Positions 1 to 6,838 are shown, counted from the first letter of the stretch. The stretch is DNA of 22,920 nucleotides from CADCTB01 sp035494015 (GCA_035494015.1 DATJHJ010000080.1:1-22920); one strand, 5' to 3'. Notes: generated from the letters alone by a model not told the origin. Made by a program: numbers and translations.

Positions 1-309
1 CTCGTCCAGCGCCTGGGGCCGACTCACGAGGCGAGCCTGCTGATCGCCGTACACGGGCTGCTGCTGGTGAGCGGGGCCCAGGGCCACGCCCAGCGCGACG
101 AGCTGGTACGCCAAGCGACGGGCGTCGTCGGTGCCTGCCTCGAGGCCCGGGGGGTCCATCCGGAGCAGGCCCAGCAGTGGCTGGAGGAGCGACAGTTGCT
201 CGATCAGAGCCTGGTCGTGCCGGCGCTGCGGGCGGCCCTGGAGGCGCTGGTCCCGGACGATGGCTGGCTGTTCGACCGCGACGAGGTACTCGGTAGGGGA
301 CGATCGTGA
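1..309 (+). CDS. 3' end of unknown gene (partial)
   Basis: The frame is open from the first base of the window to a TGA at 307-309, so this is the C-terminal 102 residues of a protein that begins upstream. The visible part is soluble-looking, mostly helical, with no recognisable catalytic motif. It ends in a tail containing GWLFDRDEVLG. An internal GTG exists at 67, but the open frame upstream of it reads equally well as protein, so I treat the gene as truncated by the window edge. The stop overlaps the next start in a GTGA (306-309), which implies co-translation with the downstream membrane protein. I do not recognise the family. Confidence 0.6.
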   Translation, partial: LVQRLGPTHEASLLIAVHGLLLVSGAQGHAQRDELVRQATGVVGACLEARGVHPEQAQQWLEERQLLDQSLVVPALRAALEALVPDDGWLFDRDEVLGRGRS

Positions 310-749
310 CCGATCTGCCGCCGCTTCCGTCCCTCGAGGTGCTGCTGGATGCGGTCCGGACGCAGCGCGAGCAGCAGCTGGGGCATTTCGAGAGCCTGGA
401 CACGAAGGCGGGAGTCGTGGTCGGGTTCTCCGGGGCCATCGCCGCCCTGGCCAAGGACGTCGACAAGATCGTGGCCAAGGCGGGGGTCGGAATGGCCGTG
501 GTGGCCGCGGCGCTGGCCGTGCTGTCCTTCTGGCCGCGAGGTCAGCCTGTGTTCGCGTTGCGGCCCATGCGGGACTCCCTCCTTACGGCCGACGCCAAGG
601 TCACCCGGCTGCGCCTTCTCGACACCGAGATCGCTATGGCCGAGGAGGCGTCGGGCCTCATCGCCCAGAAGGCACGGTGGCTCGGGTTGGCTCTCGTCGC
701 CCTCCTCGCCTCCGTTGCCTTCCTTGTCAGCGGTACCCTGTTGTCATGA
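306..749 (+). CDS. small three-helix membrane protein, PycTM/SLATT-like layout
   Basis: The protein has 147 residues and starts at a GTG that overlaps the preceding stop. A helical N-terminus (residues 10-33) leads into LDTKAGVVVGFSGAIAAL, which begins the first membrane segment (about 34-49). A second segment spans about 58-76. A charged helical stretch (77-122) follows, then a third segment (124-145) at the C-terminus. The sequence HFESLDTKAG just before a membrane segment, together with the two-plus-one helix layout, resembles the PycTM and SLATT membrane modules. These families include effectors of nucleotide-activated defence systems. That resemblance is by eye only, and no sensor or cyclase is visible here. 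A general membrane protein is equally possible. Confidence 0.7.
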   Translation: MTDLPPLPSLEVLLDAVRTQREQQLGHFESLDTKAGVVVGFSGAIAALAKDVDKIVAKAGVGMAVVAAALAVLSFWPRGQPVFALRPMRDSLLTADAKVTRLRLLDTEIAMAEEASGLIAQKARWLGLALVALLASVAFLVSGTLLS

Positions 750-883
750 CCGAGCGCCAGCCCGCCGAGGTTCCTCCGGAACAGGCGCAGCCGCAACCAG
801 ACCCGCCGCCGTTCGCGCCCGACCCGTCGCTGATCACTTACCTGGAGCGGGGCCAGGGCGAGCCCGAGGGCTCGACCCGCTAG
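746..883 (+). CDS. 45-residue Pro/Gln-rich small protein
   Basis: This is a short frame whose ATG overlaps the stop of the membrane protein gene (ATGA, 746-749). It encodes 45 residues rich in Pro, Gln and Glu, with a more ordered end containing DPSLITYLERGQ. The overlap and frame placement suggest co-translation as the third gene of the run. Its stop shares the palindrome CTAG (880-883) with the stop of the opposing metallopeptidase gene. There is no homology that I recognise. It could be a spurious frame, but the tight coupling favours a real small protein. Confidence 0.5.
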   Translation: MTERQPAEVPPEQAQPQPDPPPFAPDPSLITYLERGQGEPEGSTR

Positions 884-1224
884 CTCCAGCCCAGCTCGTC
901 CAGGCGGTCGTCGGAGATGCCGAAGTGGTGGGCGACCTCGTGGACGACGGTGGTCCGCACCATCTCGACCACGTCCGCCTCCGTGCGGCAGTACCAGCAG
1001 ATCGGCAGCCGGTAGAGGGTGATGCGGTCGGGGACGGCGAAGCCGCCGTAGGCCTCCCGCTCGGTCAGCGGGATGCCCTCGTACAAGCCGAGCAACCCGG
1101 GCACAGCCGGCCGGTCCTCGACCGTGACCCACACGTTGTCCATCCGCCGGCCGAGTGACTCGGGGATGTCGTCGAGCGCGTCGGCGACCAGTTCCTCGAA
1201 CCGCGCCGCCGGCAGGTCGATCAA
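880..1224 (-). CDS. small zincin-fold metallopeptidase family protein
   Basis: The protein has 114 residues and starts at a TTG five bases downstream of the flavoprotein stop. It carries HEVAHHFG near residues 94-101. This is the HExxH zinc-binding helix, with the extended HExxHxxG form of the small MMP-like family (PF06262 type, often annotated as metallopeptidase family protein). Upstream the sequence reads GLYEGIPLTERE and PDRITLYRLPI, both typical of that family. It has no signal peptide or membrane segment and is probably cytoplasmic. The substrate is unknown. It is the last gene of a leftward run after the cytochrome c and flavoprotein genes. Family assignment is secure; peptidase activity is inferred from the zinc motif. 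Confidence 0.88.
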   Translation of the reverse strand: MIDLPAARFEELVADALDDIPESLGRRMDNVWVTVEDRPAVPGLLGLYEGIPLTEREAYGGFAVPDRITLYRLPICWYCRTEADVVEMVRTTVVHEVAHHFGISDDRLDELGWS

Positions 1225-1228
1225 CCGG

Positions 1229-2482
1229 TCAACGCTCGGGCGTGACCCGGGCCAGGGCGGCGACGGCCCGGTAGGCGGCTTCGGCCGGGCCCAGCTCCTC
1301 GGGGCGGAGCAGGTTGGCCATGATGCGCAGGACCCACTCCATCAACGTGCGGGAGTGCATGCCGGTGCCGACCATGGCCCGCATCAAGCGTGGGCGGCCG
1401 ATGATCTTCACGAAGGCCCGGGCGACCTTGAAGTACAGCCCGTAGGTGGCCTGGATCTCCTTCTCGTACTGCCGCAACGCCTGCGCATCGCCCGACACAA
1501 GGGCGGCGTCCACGTGCTCGGCGGCGATCCGGCCCGTCTCGTAGGCGTAGGCGATCCCCTCGCCGTTGAAGGGGTTGATGGCGCCGATGGCGTCGCCGGT
1601 GCCGACCCAGGTGGGACCGCTCCAGGGGCCGACGGCCAGGCCCATGGGTAGGCGGCCGCCGGTGGCCGGCCCGCAGGCGGTGTCGACCGAGACCCCCCAC
1701 GCCTCGCACTGGGGGGAGGCCACGAAGGCCTCCATCAGCTTGGTGGTGTTCACCTCCTTCCACTGGCTGAAGGTGGACAGCAACCCGATGCCGACGTTGA
1801 CCCGCCCGTCGCCCACCGGGAAGATCCAGCCGTAGCCGGGCAGGACGTTGCCCTCCTTGTCCCGGACGTCCAGATGGGACTCGATCCACGGCTCGGCGTG
1901 CCGGGGCGACGTGAAGTACCCGCGGATGGCCATCCCCTGCGGCCAGTCCCGGTTCCGAGCCGTCCCGAGGGCCCGGCCGAAGCGGGAGTTGGCCCCGTCG
2001 GAGACGACCACGTACCGGGCTCGCACCTCCCGGGTGGCGCCCGATGCCTTGTCCTTCACCACCGCGCCCCGCACGACACCGTCGTCCAGGACCGGCGAGA
2101 CCGCCTCCGTGCCCTGCCACAGGGTGGCGCCGGCCTTCTCGGCCCGCTCGGCCACGGCCTGGTCCAGGTCGTGGCGGGTGACCACATAGCCATGGCGGGG
2201 CATGCCGGGCACGTCGGGCCACTCCAGCTCGAGCGTCTTGCCGAAGGCCACCGAGCGCAGCCCGCCGAAGCGGTGGTGGCGGGCCAGCTGGTCGGACAGG
2301 CCCATGTCGTCGAGCTGCTTGACCGCCCGTGGCGTCAGCCCGTCGCCGCAGGTCTTCTCCCGCGGGTAGTTCTTCTTCTCGACGACGAGGACGTCGTGGC
2401 CGGCCTCGGCCAGCCAGTAGGCGCAGGCCGCGCCCGACGGCCCGCCGCCGACAACCAGGACGTCGTGACCGGAGCCGGACGT
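1229..2482 (-). CDS. geranylgeranyl reductase family flavoprotein, start unresolved
   Basis: This is an FAD-dependent oxidoreductase of the geranylgeranyl reductase family, about 410-418 residues. Reading leftward, the N-terminus has the Rossmann motif VLVVGGGPSGAA (around 2463-2426), then EKTCGDGLTPRAV. The second FAD motif, GDAIGAINPFNGEGIAYAYE, lies about two thirds along. Members reduce isoprenoid double bonds. In actinobacteria one such enzyme (MenJ) partly saturates the menaquinone side chain, which suits the quinol-oxidase genes alongside. The odd feature is the start. The frame is open up to a TGA at 2539-2537, but there is no ATG, GTG or TTG before the FAD motif. The first in-frame ATG (2305) would delete that motif. 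The boundary given is an ACG at 2482; a CTG at 2458 is the other option. Substrate assignment is inferred. Confidence 0.88.
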   Translation of the reverse strand, partial: TSGSGHDVLVVGGGPSGAACAYWLAEAGHDVLVVEKKNYPREKTCGDGLTPRAVKQLDDMGLSDQLARHHRFGGLRSVAFGKTLELEWPDVPGMPRHGYVVTRHDLDQAVAERAEKAGATLWQGTEAVSPVLDDGVVRGAVVKDKASGATREVRARYVVVSDGANSRFGRALGTARNRDWPQGMAIRGYFTSPRHAEPWIESHLDVRDKEGNVLPGYGWIFPVGDGRVNVGIGLLSTFSQWKEVNTTKLMEAFVASPQCEAWGVSVDTACGPATGGRLPMGLAVGPWSGPTWVGTGDAIGAINPFNGEGIAYAYETGRIAAEHVDAALVSGDAQALRQYEKEIQATYGLYFKVARAFVKIIGRPRLMRAMVGTGMHSRTLMEWVLRIMANLLRPEELGPAEAAYRAVAALARVTPER

Positions 2483-2486
2483 GGTC

Positions 2487-3167
2487 CTACAACCGGTTTC
2501 GCTCGTAGTCGACCACCGCGGCGATCTCCTCCGGGGTCAGCTGGCCCTTGAAGGCGGGCATGCCCCCGGACGCCGGAGGTCGGGCTCCGCCGGGGCGGTT
2601 GGGGTCTCCGTAGGACTTGCCCTTCGAGGGGGCCGACCCGTTCTCGACCCACGCGATGTGGTCGGCCTCGTTCGGGAAGGTCAGCTTGGCCTCGCCCCCG
2701 GCCAGCTTGGGACCGACGCCGCCACCGCCGGTCGCGCCGTGGCAGCTCACGCAGCCGGCCTTGACGTACACCTGGGCCCCGCTCAGCGGACCGCCGGCCT
2801 TCTTGGGGGCGGCGAAGGCGCCCATGTAGATGACCCCCCAGAACGGGAGGATGAGCAGCACGGGCATCATCCAGACCGGGATCCCTGACCGGGGGCCGCT
2901 CTCGACGTGGGACACCGGCAGCGAAGCCGGGACGGCGGCACCGGCGGCGACTGCGGCGGCGGAAGGCATGCCCACCTGGGCGGGGGCCGACTCGACCGTG
3001 GCCACCGCGCCGGCAGACGGGGCCGGTGCCGGCCCCTCGGCGACCGACGATGACGACGGGGCAGAGGCGGCGGCGGGCGCCCCGGCGGGCGCGTCCCCCC
3101 CGGGCAGGCCCAGCGCGGCCCGCCGCTGTCGGGAGCGCTCGAGCAGGTACTCCGGAACCTCGGTCAC
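2487..3167 (-). CDS. membrane-anchored mono-heme cytochrome c
   Basis: The protein has 226 residues. A conserved N-terminal motif (VPEYLLERSRQRRAALG, residues 4-20) is followed by a long Ala/Pro/Ser-rich linker (to about 90) and one membrane helix (96-118). A class I cytochrome c domain follows, with CVSCH at 139-143 binding heme and the likely axial Met at 203 in GGMPAF. The domain should sit outside the membrane, on the electron-acceptor side of the bc complex encoded divergently next door. The N-terminal motif recurs in the subunit IV-like protein at 5171. The start is GTG, seven bases after a TACATT box, so the transcript may be leaderless. Its role is probably to carry electrons from the bc complex to a terminal oxidase. 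Confidence 0.9.
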   Translation of the reverse strand: MTEVPEYLLERSRQRRAALGLPGGDAPAGAPAAASAPSSSSVAEGPAPAPSAGAVATVESAPAQVGMPSAAAVAAGAAVPASLPVSHVESGPRSGIPVWMMPVLLILPFWGVIYMGAFAAPKKAGGPLSGAQVYVKAGCVSCHGATGGGGVGPKLAGGEAKLTFPNEADHIAWVENGSAPSKGKSYGDPNRPGGARPPASGGMPAFKGQLTPEEIAAVVDYERNRL

Positions 3168-3180
3168 GCCAACGAATGTA
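3168..3180 (-). promoter_or_regulatory. putative leaderless promoter of the cytochrome c gene
   Basis: On the minus strand TACATT (3180-3175) is followed by seven bases and then the GTG start at 3167. This TANNNT-plus-7 spacing puts the predicted transcription start on or next to the start codon, as in actinobacterial leaderless genes. No convincing ribosome-binding site is present in front of the GTG. A -35 element is weak (TTGGCT about 19 bases upstream). Confidence 0.4.
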
Positions 3181-3294
3181 TGCGCCCGGGGGGCCGGGAA
3201 GCCAAGCAGCCCGGCCGCCGGCGGTGGGCGGCCATCGGCGAGGTGCTAAAACCCGGTCCAAGGGCGCCGACTCGTCTCAGAGGAAGCCCATAGG

Positions 3295-3320
3295 TAGAAT
3301 GTGATCGCGTTCACGAGGAG
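3295..3320 (+). promoter_or_regulatory. putative promoter -10 and ribosome-binding site of the respiratory cluster
   Basis: A TAGAAT hexamer (3295-3300) fits a -10 element, although no good -35 is visible. GAGGAG (3315-3320) is a strong ribosome-binding site six bases before GTG 3327. That spacing decides the start of the next gene over the GTG at 3321, which abuts the site directly. Together with the divergent cytochrome c promoter it forms a 159-bp two-way control region (3168-3326). Confidence 0.4.
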
Positions 3321-3326
3321 GTGCCG

Positions 3327-3788
3327 GTGGCTGCGTTGGTCACAGCGATGCTCGTTGTCATGGTCGGGGTTGGCATCTGCCTCTACGTCGGTTCCAAGCG
3401 GCCGATCGGCACCCCGGTCACCTGGGGTGAAGCCATGCTGGGCGGCACGTTCGTCTTCGCCATCATGCTGGTGGCCTACGGCGTGGCTCCCCACCAGTGG
3501 CTGGCCTATGCGGACAACACGCTCCTCTGGCGGGCCGACAAGCTGCTGGTTGGCGTCTCGTCGGCCGGGGTGGTGTGGGGCCAGGGGGCCAAGAACCTGG
3601 GCGGGAGCGGCCGGATCATCATCAACTACCAGGCCATCCGGGACATCATCGCCTCGGTGATCTACATCGTGTTCCTCGGCGGCCAGATGTACCTGTGGTC
3701 CGTATGGCAGAAGCGGGGAAGGAAGAAGCCGGGCGACGTGGAGGCCGCCACCTCCCGGTTCAACCGTCCCGTGCTCAGGAAGGCCTAA
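3327..3788 (+). CDS. three-helix membrane protein at head of bc cluster
   Basis: The protein has 153 residues. Predicted membrane helices lie at about 3-22, 36-53 and 105-127, with a basic cytoplasmic-type C-terminus (QKRGRKKPGD, then RFNRPVLRKA). Between helices 2 and 3 there is a polar stretch containing PHQWLAYADNTLLWRADK and GRIIINYQAIRDI. There are no Cys pairs or heme motifs. GTG 3327 is chosen because GAGGAG sits six bases upstream. The ferredoxin gene begins four bases after its stop, so the two are almost certainly co-expressed. The position suggests an accessory subunit of the bc complex or a membrane anchor for the ferredoxin. I do not know a named family, and the function is inferred from context only. 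Confidence 0.82.
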   Translation: MAALVTAMLVVMVGVGICLYVGSKRPIGTPVTWGEAMLGGTFVFAIMLVAYGVAPHQWLAYADNTLLWRADKLLVGVSSAGVVWGQGAKNLGGSGRIIINYQAIRDIIASVIYIVFLGGQMYLWSVWQKRGRKKPGDVEAATSRFNRPVLRKA

Positions 3789-3792
3789 CGAA

Positions 3793-4206
3793 ATGGCAAA
3801 GAACGACGCCAACCCCCCCATGCCGTCCTTCCCGGGCGGCTACGCCCTCCAGGAGGTCGAGAGCGACTACCTGGCCAAGGCGGTCAAGCCGAAGCAGTTC
3901 CTCCACATCGACCAGTCCGAGTGCATCATGTGCGAGGGCTGCGTCGACATCTGCCCGTGGAAGTGCATCCACATGCTCTCCACGGACACCATCTCCGAGG
4001 CGGTCAACACCAGCGAGCCGGGCGTCGACCCGGACGACCACGTGGTCTTCATCGTCGACGAGGACGTCTGCACCCGCTGCGGCCTCTGCGTCGACCGGTG
4101 CCCGACGGGCGTCATCATCATGGGCAAGGCCGGGGTGTCGGCCAAGGACGGCGACGCCCACCAGCGGGACGAGAAGCACGGCTACGCCTACGGCATGCGG
4201 TTCTAG
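3793..4206 (+). CDS. ferredoxin with two [4Fe-4S] cluster motifs
   Basis: The protein has 137 residues. Motif one is C44-x2-C47-x2-C50-x3-C54 (CIMCEGCVDICP), with an extra Cys at 58. Motif two is C93-x2-C96-x2-C99-x3-C103 (CTRCGLCVDRCP). Both follow the classical CxxCxxCxxxCP pattern, so two [4Fe-4S] clusters are expected. An N-terminal extension of about 40 residues and an acidic insert between the motifs (65-88) make it longer than minimal ferredoxins. AGGAAGG (3778-3784) lies ahead of the ATG. It is sandwiched between the 3-TM protein and cytochrome b genes, an unusual site for a low-potential carrier. This suggests it docks at the membrane complex. It may exchange electrons with the quinone pool or the bc complex, which is inference. 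Confidence 0.92.
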   Translation: MAKNDANPPMPSFPGGYALQEVESDYLAKAVKPKQFLHIDQSECIMCEGCVDICPWKCIHMLSTDTISEAVNTSEPGVDPDDHVVFIVDEDVCTRCGLCVDRCPTGVIIMGKAGVSAKDGDAHQRDEKHGYAYGMRF

Positions 4207-4250
4207 CGCGAGTGCCCGGCCCAGCCTCCCCCACGGAAACAGGCGTGGAT

Positions 4251-4279
4251 TTGCGTCTCCGGTCGTCGCTGTCTAGAGA
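4251..4279 (+). promoter_or_regulatory. possible internal promoter before cytochrome b
   Basis: The 133-bp gap between the ferredoxin and cytochrome b genes contains TTGCGT (4251-4256) and TAGAGA (4274-4279), 17 bases apart, about 60 bp before the ATG. The match to consensus is modest. The gap is the longest between same-strand genes in the cluster, which makes an internal promoter plausible. Confidence 0.25.
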
Positions 4280-4339
4280 AGGGCCAATGCCTTCGGGAGA
4301 GCATGGGTCGACAGAAGCACGCGTGACGAAGGGGCCGGC

Positions 4340-5146
4340 ATGGCACGGCGCATGACCGGCAACGGGAACGGCAACGGGAACGGTCATCGTCCCTCGCCCG
4401 GCGAGCGCCTCGCCGAGGTCGGGGAGAAGGTCCGGGGCTCGCAGGCGTGGGCGTCGATCTTCCGGCCGGGCTCGATCTTCCGCAAGGGCTACACGGACAG
4501 CCCCAGGAACCGGTCCTACGTGGTGATGAACAGCCTCATCTACCACCTGCACCCGGTGAAGGTGAAGCGGCACGCAGTCAAGGTCAGCTACACGCTGTGC
4601 CTCGGCGGGCTGTCGTTCTTCCTGTTCCTCCTCCTCACCGTCACCGGCATCTTCCTGATGTTCTTCTACCGGCCGACCACGGCCCAGTCCTGGAACGACA
4701 TCAAGACGCTGGAGACGTCGATCACCTTCGGCCTGCTGGTCCGGAACATGCACCGATGGGCCGCGCACCTCATGGTGCTCTCCGTGTTCTTACACATGTC
4801 CAGGGTCTTCTACCACGGCGCCTACAAGCCGCCCCGGGAGTTCAACTGGGTCATCGGCGTGATCCTGTTGACCCTGACCCTGCTGCTCTCCTTCACCGGC
4901 TACCTGCTCCCCTGGGACCAGCTGGCGCTGTGGGCGGTGACGGTGGGTACGAACATGATGGGCTACACACCCGTCTTCGGCTCCCAGGTCCGGTTCGTGC
5001 TCCTTGGCGGCGTGGAGATCGGGGGGGAAACCCTCCTCCGATGGTATGTGCTCCACGTGTTGATGTTGCCGTTCGTCATCGTGATCTTCATGGCCATCCA
5101 CTTCTGGCGCGTCCGCAAGGACGGCGGGATTTCCGGGCCGCTGTAA
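4340..5146 (+). CDS. qcrB: cytochrome b6-type subunit of menaquinol:cytochrome c reductase
   Basis: The protein has 268 residues and is the N-terminal four-helix half of a split cytochrome b. Four His ligands are visible: H138 and H152 in helix B (13 residues between) and H239 and H254 in helix D (14 between). The 14-residue spacing in helix D is the b6/Firmicutes pattern, not the bc1 pattern. GYLLPWDQLALWAVTVGTN (187-205) is the signature between helices C and D. C87 in the sequence CLGG lines up with the cysteine that anchors heme c(i) in cytochrome b6 and Bacillus QcrB. A cytoplasmic N-terminal extension includes a Gly-Asn run encoded by a 12-bp repeat (about 4356-4379). GAAGGGG (4328-4334) supports the ATG chosen. 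The subunit IV-like gene follows after 24 bp. Confidence 0.93.
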   Translation: MARRMTGNGNGNGNGHRPSPGERLAEVGEKVRGSQAWASIFRPGSIFRKGYTDSPRNRSYVVMNSLIYHLHPVKVKRHAVKVSYTLCLGGLSFFLFLLLTVTGIFLMFFYRPTTAQSWNDIKTLETSITFGLLVRNMHRWAAHLMVLSVFLHMSRVFYHGAYKPPREFNWVIGVILLTLTLLLSFTGYLLPWDQLALWAVTVGTNMMGYTPVFGSQVRFVLLGGVEIGGETLLRWYVLHVLMLPFVIVIFMAIHFWRVRKDGGISGPL

Positions 5147-5170
5147 TGCCGTGCCCGCTGGGAGGTCTGC

Positions 5171-5950
5171 ATGACTGAAGTTCCGGAACACCTCCTCCGG
5201 CGCTCGGCTGAGCGGCGGGCCGCGCTCGGCGCGCCGCCGGTTGGCGGCGGCGCCGCTCCTCCCGCCGGCGGCGCCGAGGCCACGGCCGACGACGGTTCCA
5301 AGATCCCCGCCCACCTGCTGGCCCGCAGCCAGGCCGCAGGGGGCGACGGTGGCGGCGGGCCCGCCACGCCCGCCACCACCGGTGCCGCCGCCGCGCCGGC
5401 GGCCGCCGCCACCGCGGTGGCCACCGCCCCGGCGCCGGTGGCCAAGGGCCCGGAGGGCCACACCCAACGCCTGCTGACCGTGGTCAAGGCCGGGTCCATC
5501 CAGGACGTCAAGGCCACGCCCACCGACAAGGTCCACACCTGGCCCCACCTGCTCATCGGCGAGTTCATCGCCTGCCTGGCCTGCAGCGCCTTCCTGCTGG
5601 TGTTCTCCGCCCTGGTCAACGCCCCGTTCCTGGCCGCGGCCAACTTCAACTTCACGCCCAACCCGTCCAAGGCTCCCTGGTACTTCCTCGGCCTCCAGGA
5701 GCTGCTGACCATGTTCCACCCCATGGTCGCCGGGGTGACCATTCCCGGCATCGGCATCTTCGGGCTGATGCTGGCCCCCTACATCGACAAGAACCCCAGC
5801 TCGAAGCCCGAGGACCGCAAGTTCGCCATCGCCCTGTTCACCCTGTTCCTCATGTTCTGGGCCGTCCTGGTCATCATCGGCACCCTGTTCCGGGGGCCGG
5901 GCTTCAACTTCACCTTCCCCTGGCGCGACGGCGTCTTCTTCGACCTGTAG
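5171..5950 (+). CDS. subunit IV-like C-terminal half of cytochrome b with long N-terminal linker
   Basis: The protein has 259 residues. Residues 1-20 carry the same motif as the cytochrome c at 2487-3167 (VPEHLLRRSAERRAALG), and a second copy (IPAHLLARS) lies at 45-53. An Ala/Pro/Gly-rich linker follows to about 95. The C-terminal part has three membrane helices (about 125-150, 170-205, 216-240) and KAPWYFLGLQELL (167-179). That is the Qo-site PEWY region of subunit IV/QcrC proteins, here in the APWY form common in menaquinol enzymes. With the b6-type subunit it completes the quinol-oxidising core. GGGAGG (5160-5165) lies five bases before the ATG. The N-terminal 95 residues are far longer than in plastid subunit IV. 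No cytochrome c domain is fused, unlike Bacillus QcrC. Confidence 0.9.
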   Translation: MTEVPEHLLRRSAERRAALGAPPVGGGAAPPAGGAEATADDGSKIPAHLLARSQAAGGDGGGGPATPATTGAAAAPAAAATAVATAPAPVAKGPEGHTQRLLTVVKAGSIQDVKATPTDKVHTWPHLLIGEFIACLACSAFLLVFSALVNAPFLAAANFNFTPNPSKAPWYFLGLQELLTMFHPMVAGVTIPGIGIFGLMLAPYIDKNPSSKPEDRKFAIALFTLFLMFWAVLVIIGTLFRGPGFNFTFPWRDGVFFDL

Positions 5951-5974
5951 GCCGCTGGACCTCTAGGAGCCTTG

Positions 5975-6838
5975 TTGGACAACAGCACCATCTTCCTGCT
6001 GGCGGTCGTGGCCCTCCTGGGGCTGATGTTCGTGTTCCTGTTCGCCACCGCCCGCCGGCGGGACGCGGTGCGGGCGCTCGACCAGGCCCCGACCGTCGAG
6101 GAGATCCCGAACGCCCACCTGCCCGTGCCGGTCGGCCACGTGTCCGCATCCGGGCGGGAGCTCGAGCGCACCGTCGCCCTGGAGCGCCGGGGCGGCCAGG
6201 TGGCCACCCCCGACGCCCCGCCCCCGCCGCTGCCCGTGCCTCCCGACGAGGAAGCGCTCGGCGTCACCCGCCGCCAGGTCCTGAACCGGGGCATCGTCAC
6301 CACCATGACCCTGGCCGTGTCCGGCTTCGGCGCCGCCTGCGTGGCCATGCTGTGGCCGTCTCTGTCGGGCGGGTTCGGCTCCAAGATCCGCGTCGGCAAG
6401 CTCGACGACGTCATGCAGCAGATCAACGACAAGAAGGAGCCGTTCTACCTGGCCGCCGGCCGGCTCTACATCAACCCGTACCCGAAGGAAGACGCCGACA
6501 AGGCCAAGAAGATCACCGCCTACTCGGCCGTCCTGCCCGGTTACCAGCAGGGCGTCGTCGCTCTCTACCAGAAGTGCGTCCACCTGGGCTGCCGGGTCCC
6601 GTGGTGCAAGACGTCGCAGTGGTTCGAGTGCCCGTGCCACGGGTCCCAGTACAACCGGGTCGGTGAGAAGAAGGGCGGTCCGGCCCCCCGAGGCTTGGAC
6701 CGTTTCGCCGCCTCGGTCGAGGGCGGTGTGATCGTGGTCGACACCAAGACCGTCATCCCCGGGCCGCCGATCGGCACCAACACCACCGGACAGGAGGCGG
6801 AAGGGCCGCACTGCATCGGCCAGGCGTCCGAGAAGTAG
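5975..6838 (+). CDS. qcrA: Rieske [2Fe-2S] subunit
   Basis: The protein is about 287 residues. The cluster-binding box 1 (CVHLGC) gives C and H ligands near residues 202 and 204. Box 2 (CPCHGSQYN) gives C220 and H223, and C207 and C222 form the disulfide (numbering from TTG 5972). There are two membrane segments: one at the extreme N-terminus (about 6-26), and a second (about 109-130) after TRRQVLNRG, a twin-arginine-like stretch. Twin segments before the Rieske fold resemble actinobacterial QcrA, which has extra N-terminal helices. Two TTG codons are possible starts (5972 and 5975). AGGAG at 5965-5969 fits 5975 better. It transfers electrons from menaquinol at the Qo site to the cytochrome c domains. 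Confidence 0.92.
   Translation: MDNSTIFLLAVVALLGLMFVFLFATARRRDAVRALDQAPTVEEIPNAHLPVPVGHVSASGRELERTVALERRGGQVATPDAPPPPLPVPPDEEALGVTRRQVLNRGIVTTMTLAVSGFGAACVAMLWPSLSGGFGSKIRVGKLDDVMQQINDKKEPFYLAAGRLYINPYPKEDADKAKKITAYSAVLPGYQQGVVALYQKCVHLGCRVPWCKTSQWFECPCHGSQYNRVGEKKGGPAPRGLDRFAASVEGGVIVVDTKTVIPGPPIGTNTTGQEAEGPHCIGQASEK

Noticed and set aside
2335..3261. 308-codon minus-strand frame over the cytochrome c
   Set aside because: The overlapping frame that holds the CVSCH heme motif and a membrane helix is clearly the real one.
4287..4355. 22-residue leader frame whose stop overlaps an in-frame ATG (4352) of cytochrome b
   Set aside because: Its ribosome-binding site spacing is only three bases, while ATG 4340 has a well-placed GAAGGGG. 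The overlap is probably chance.
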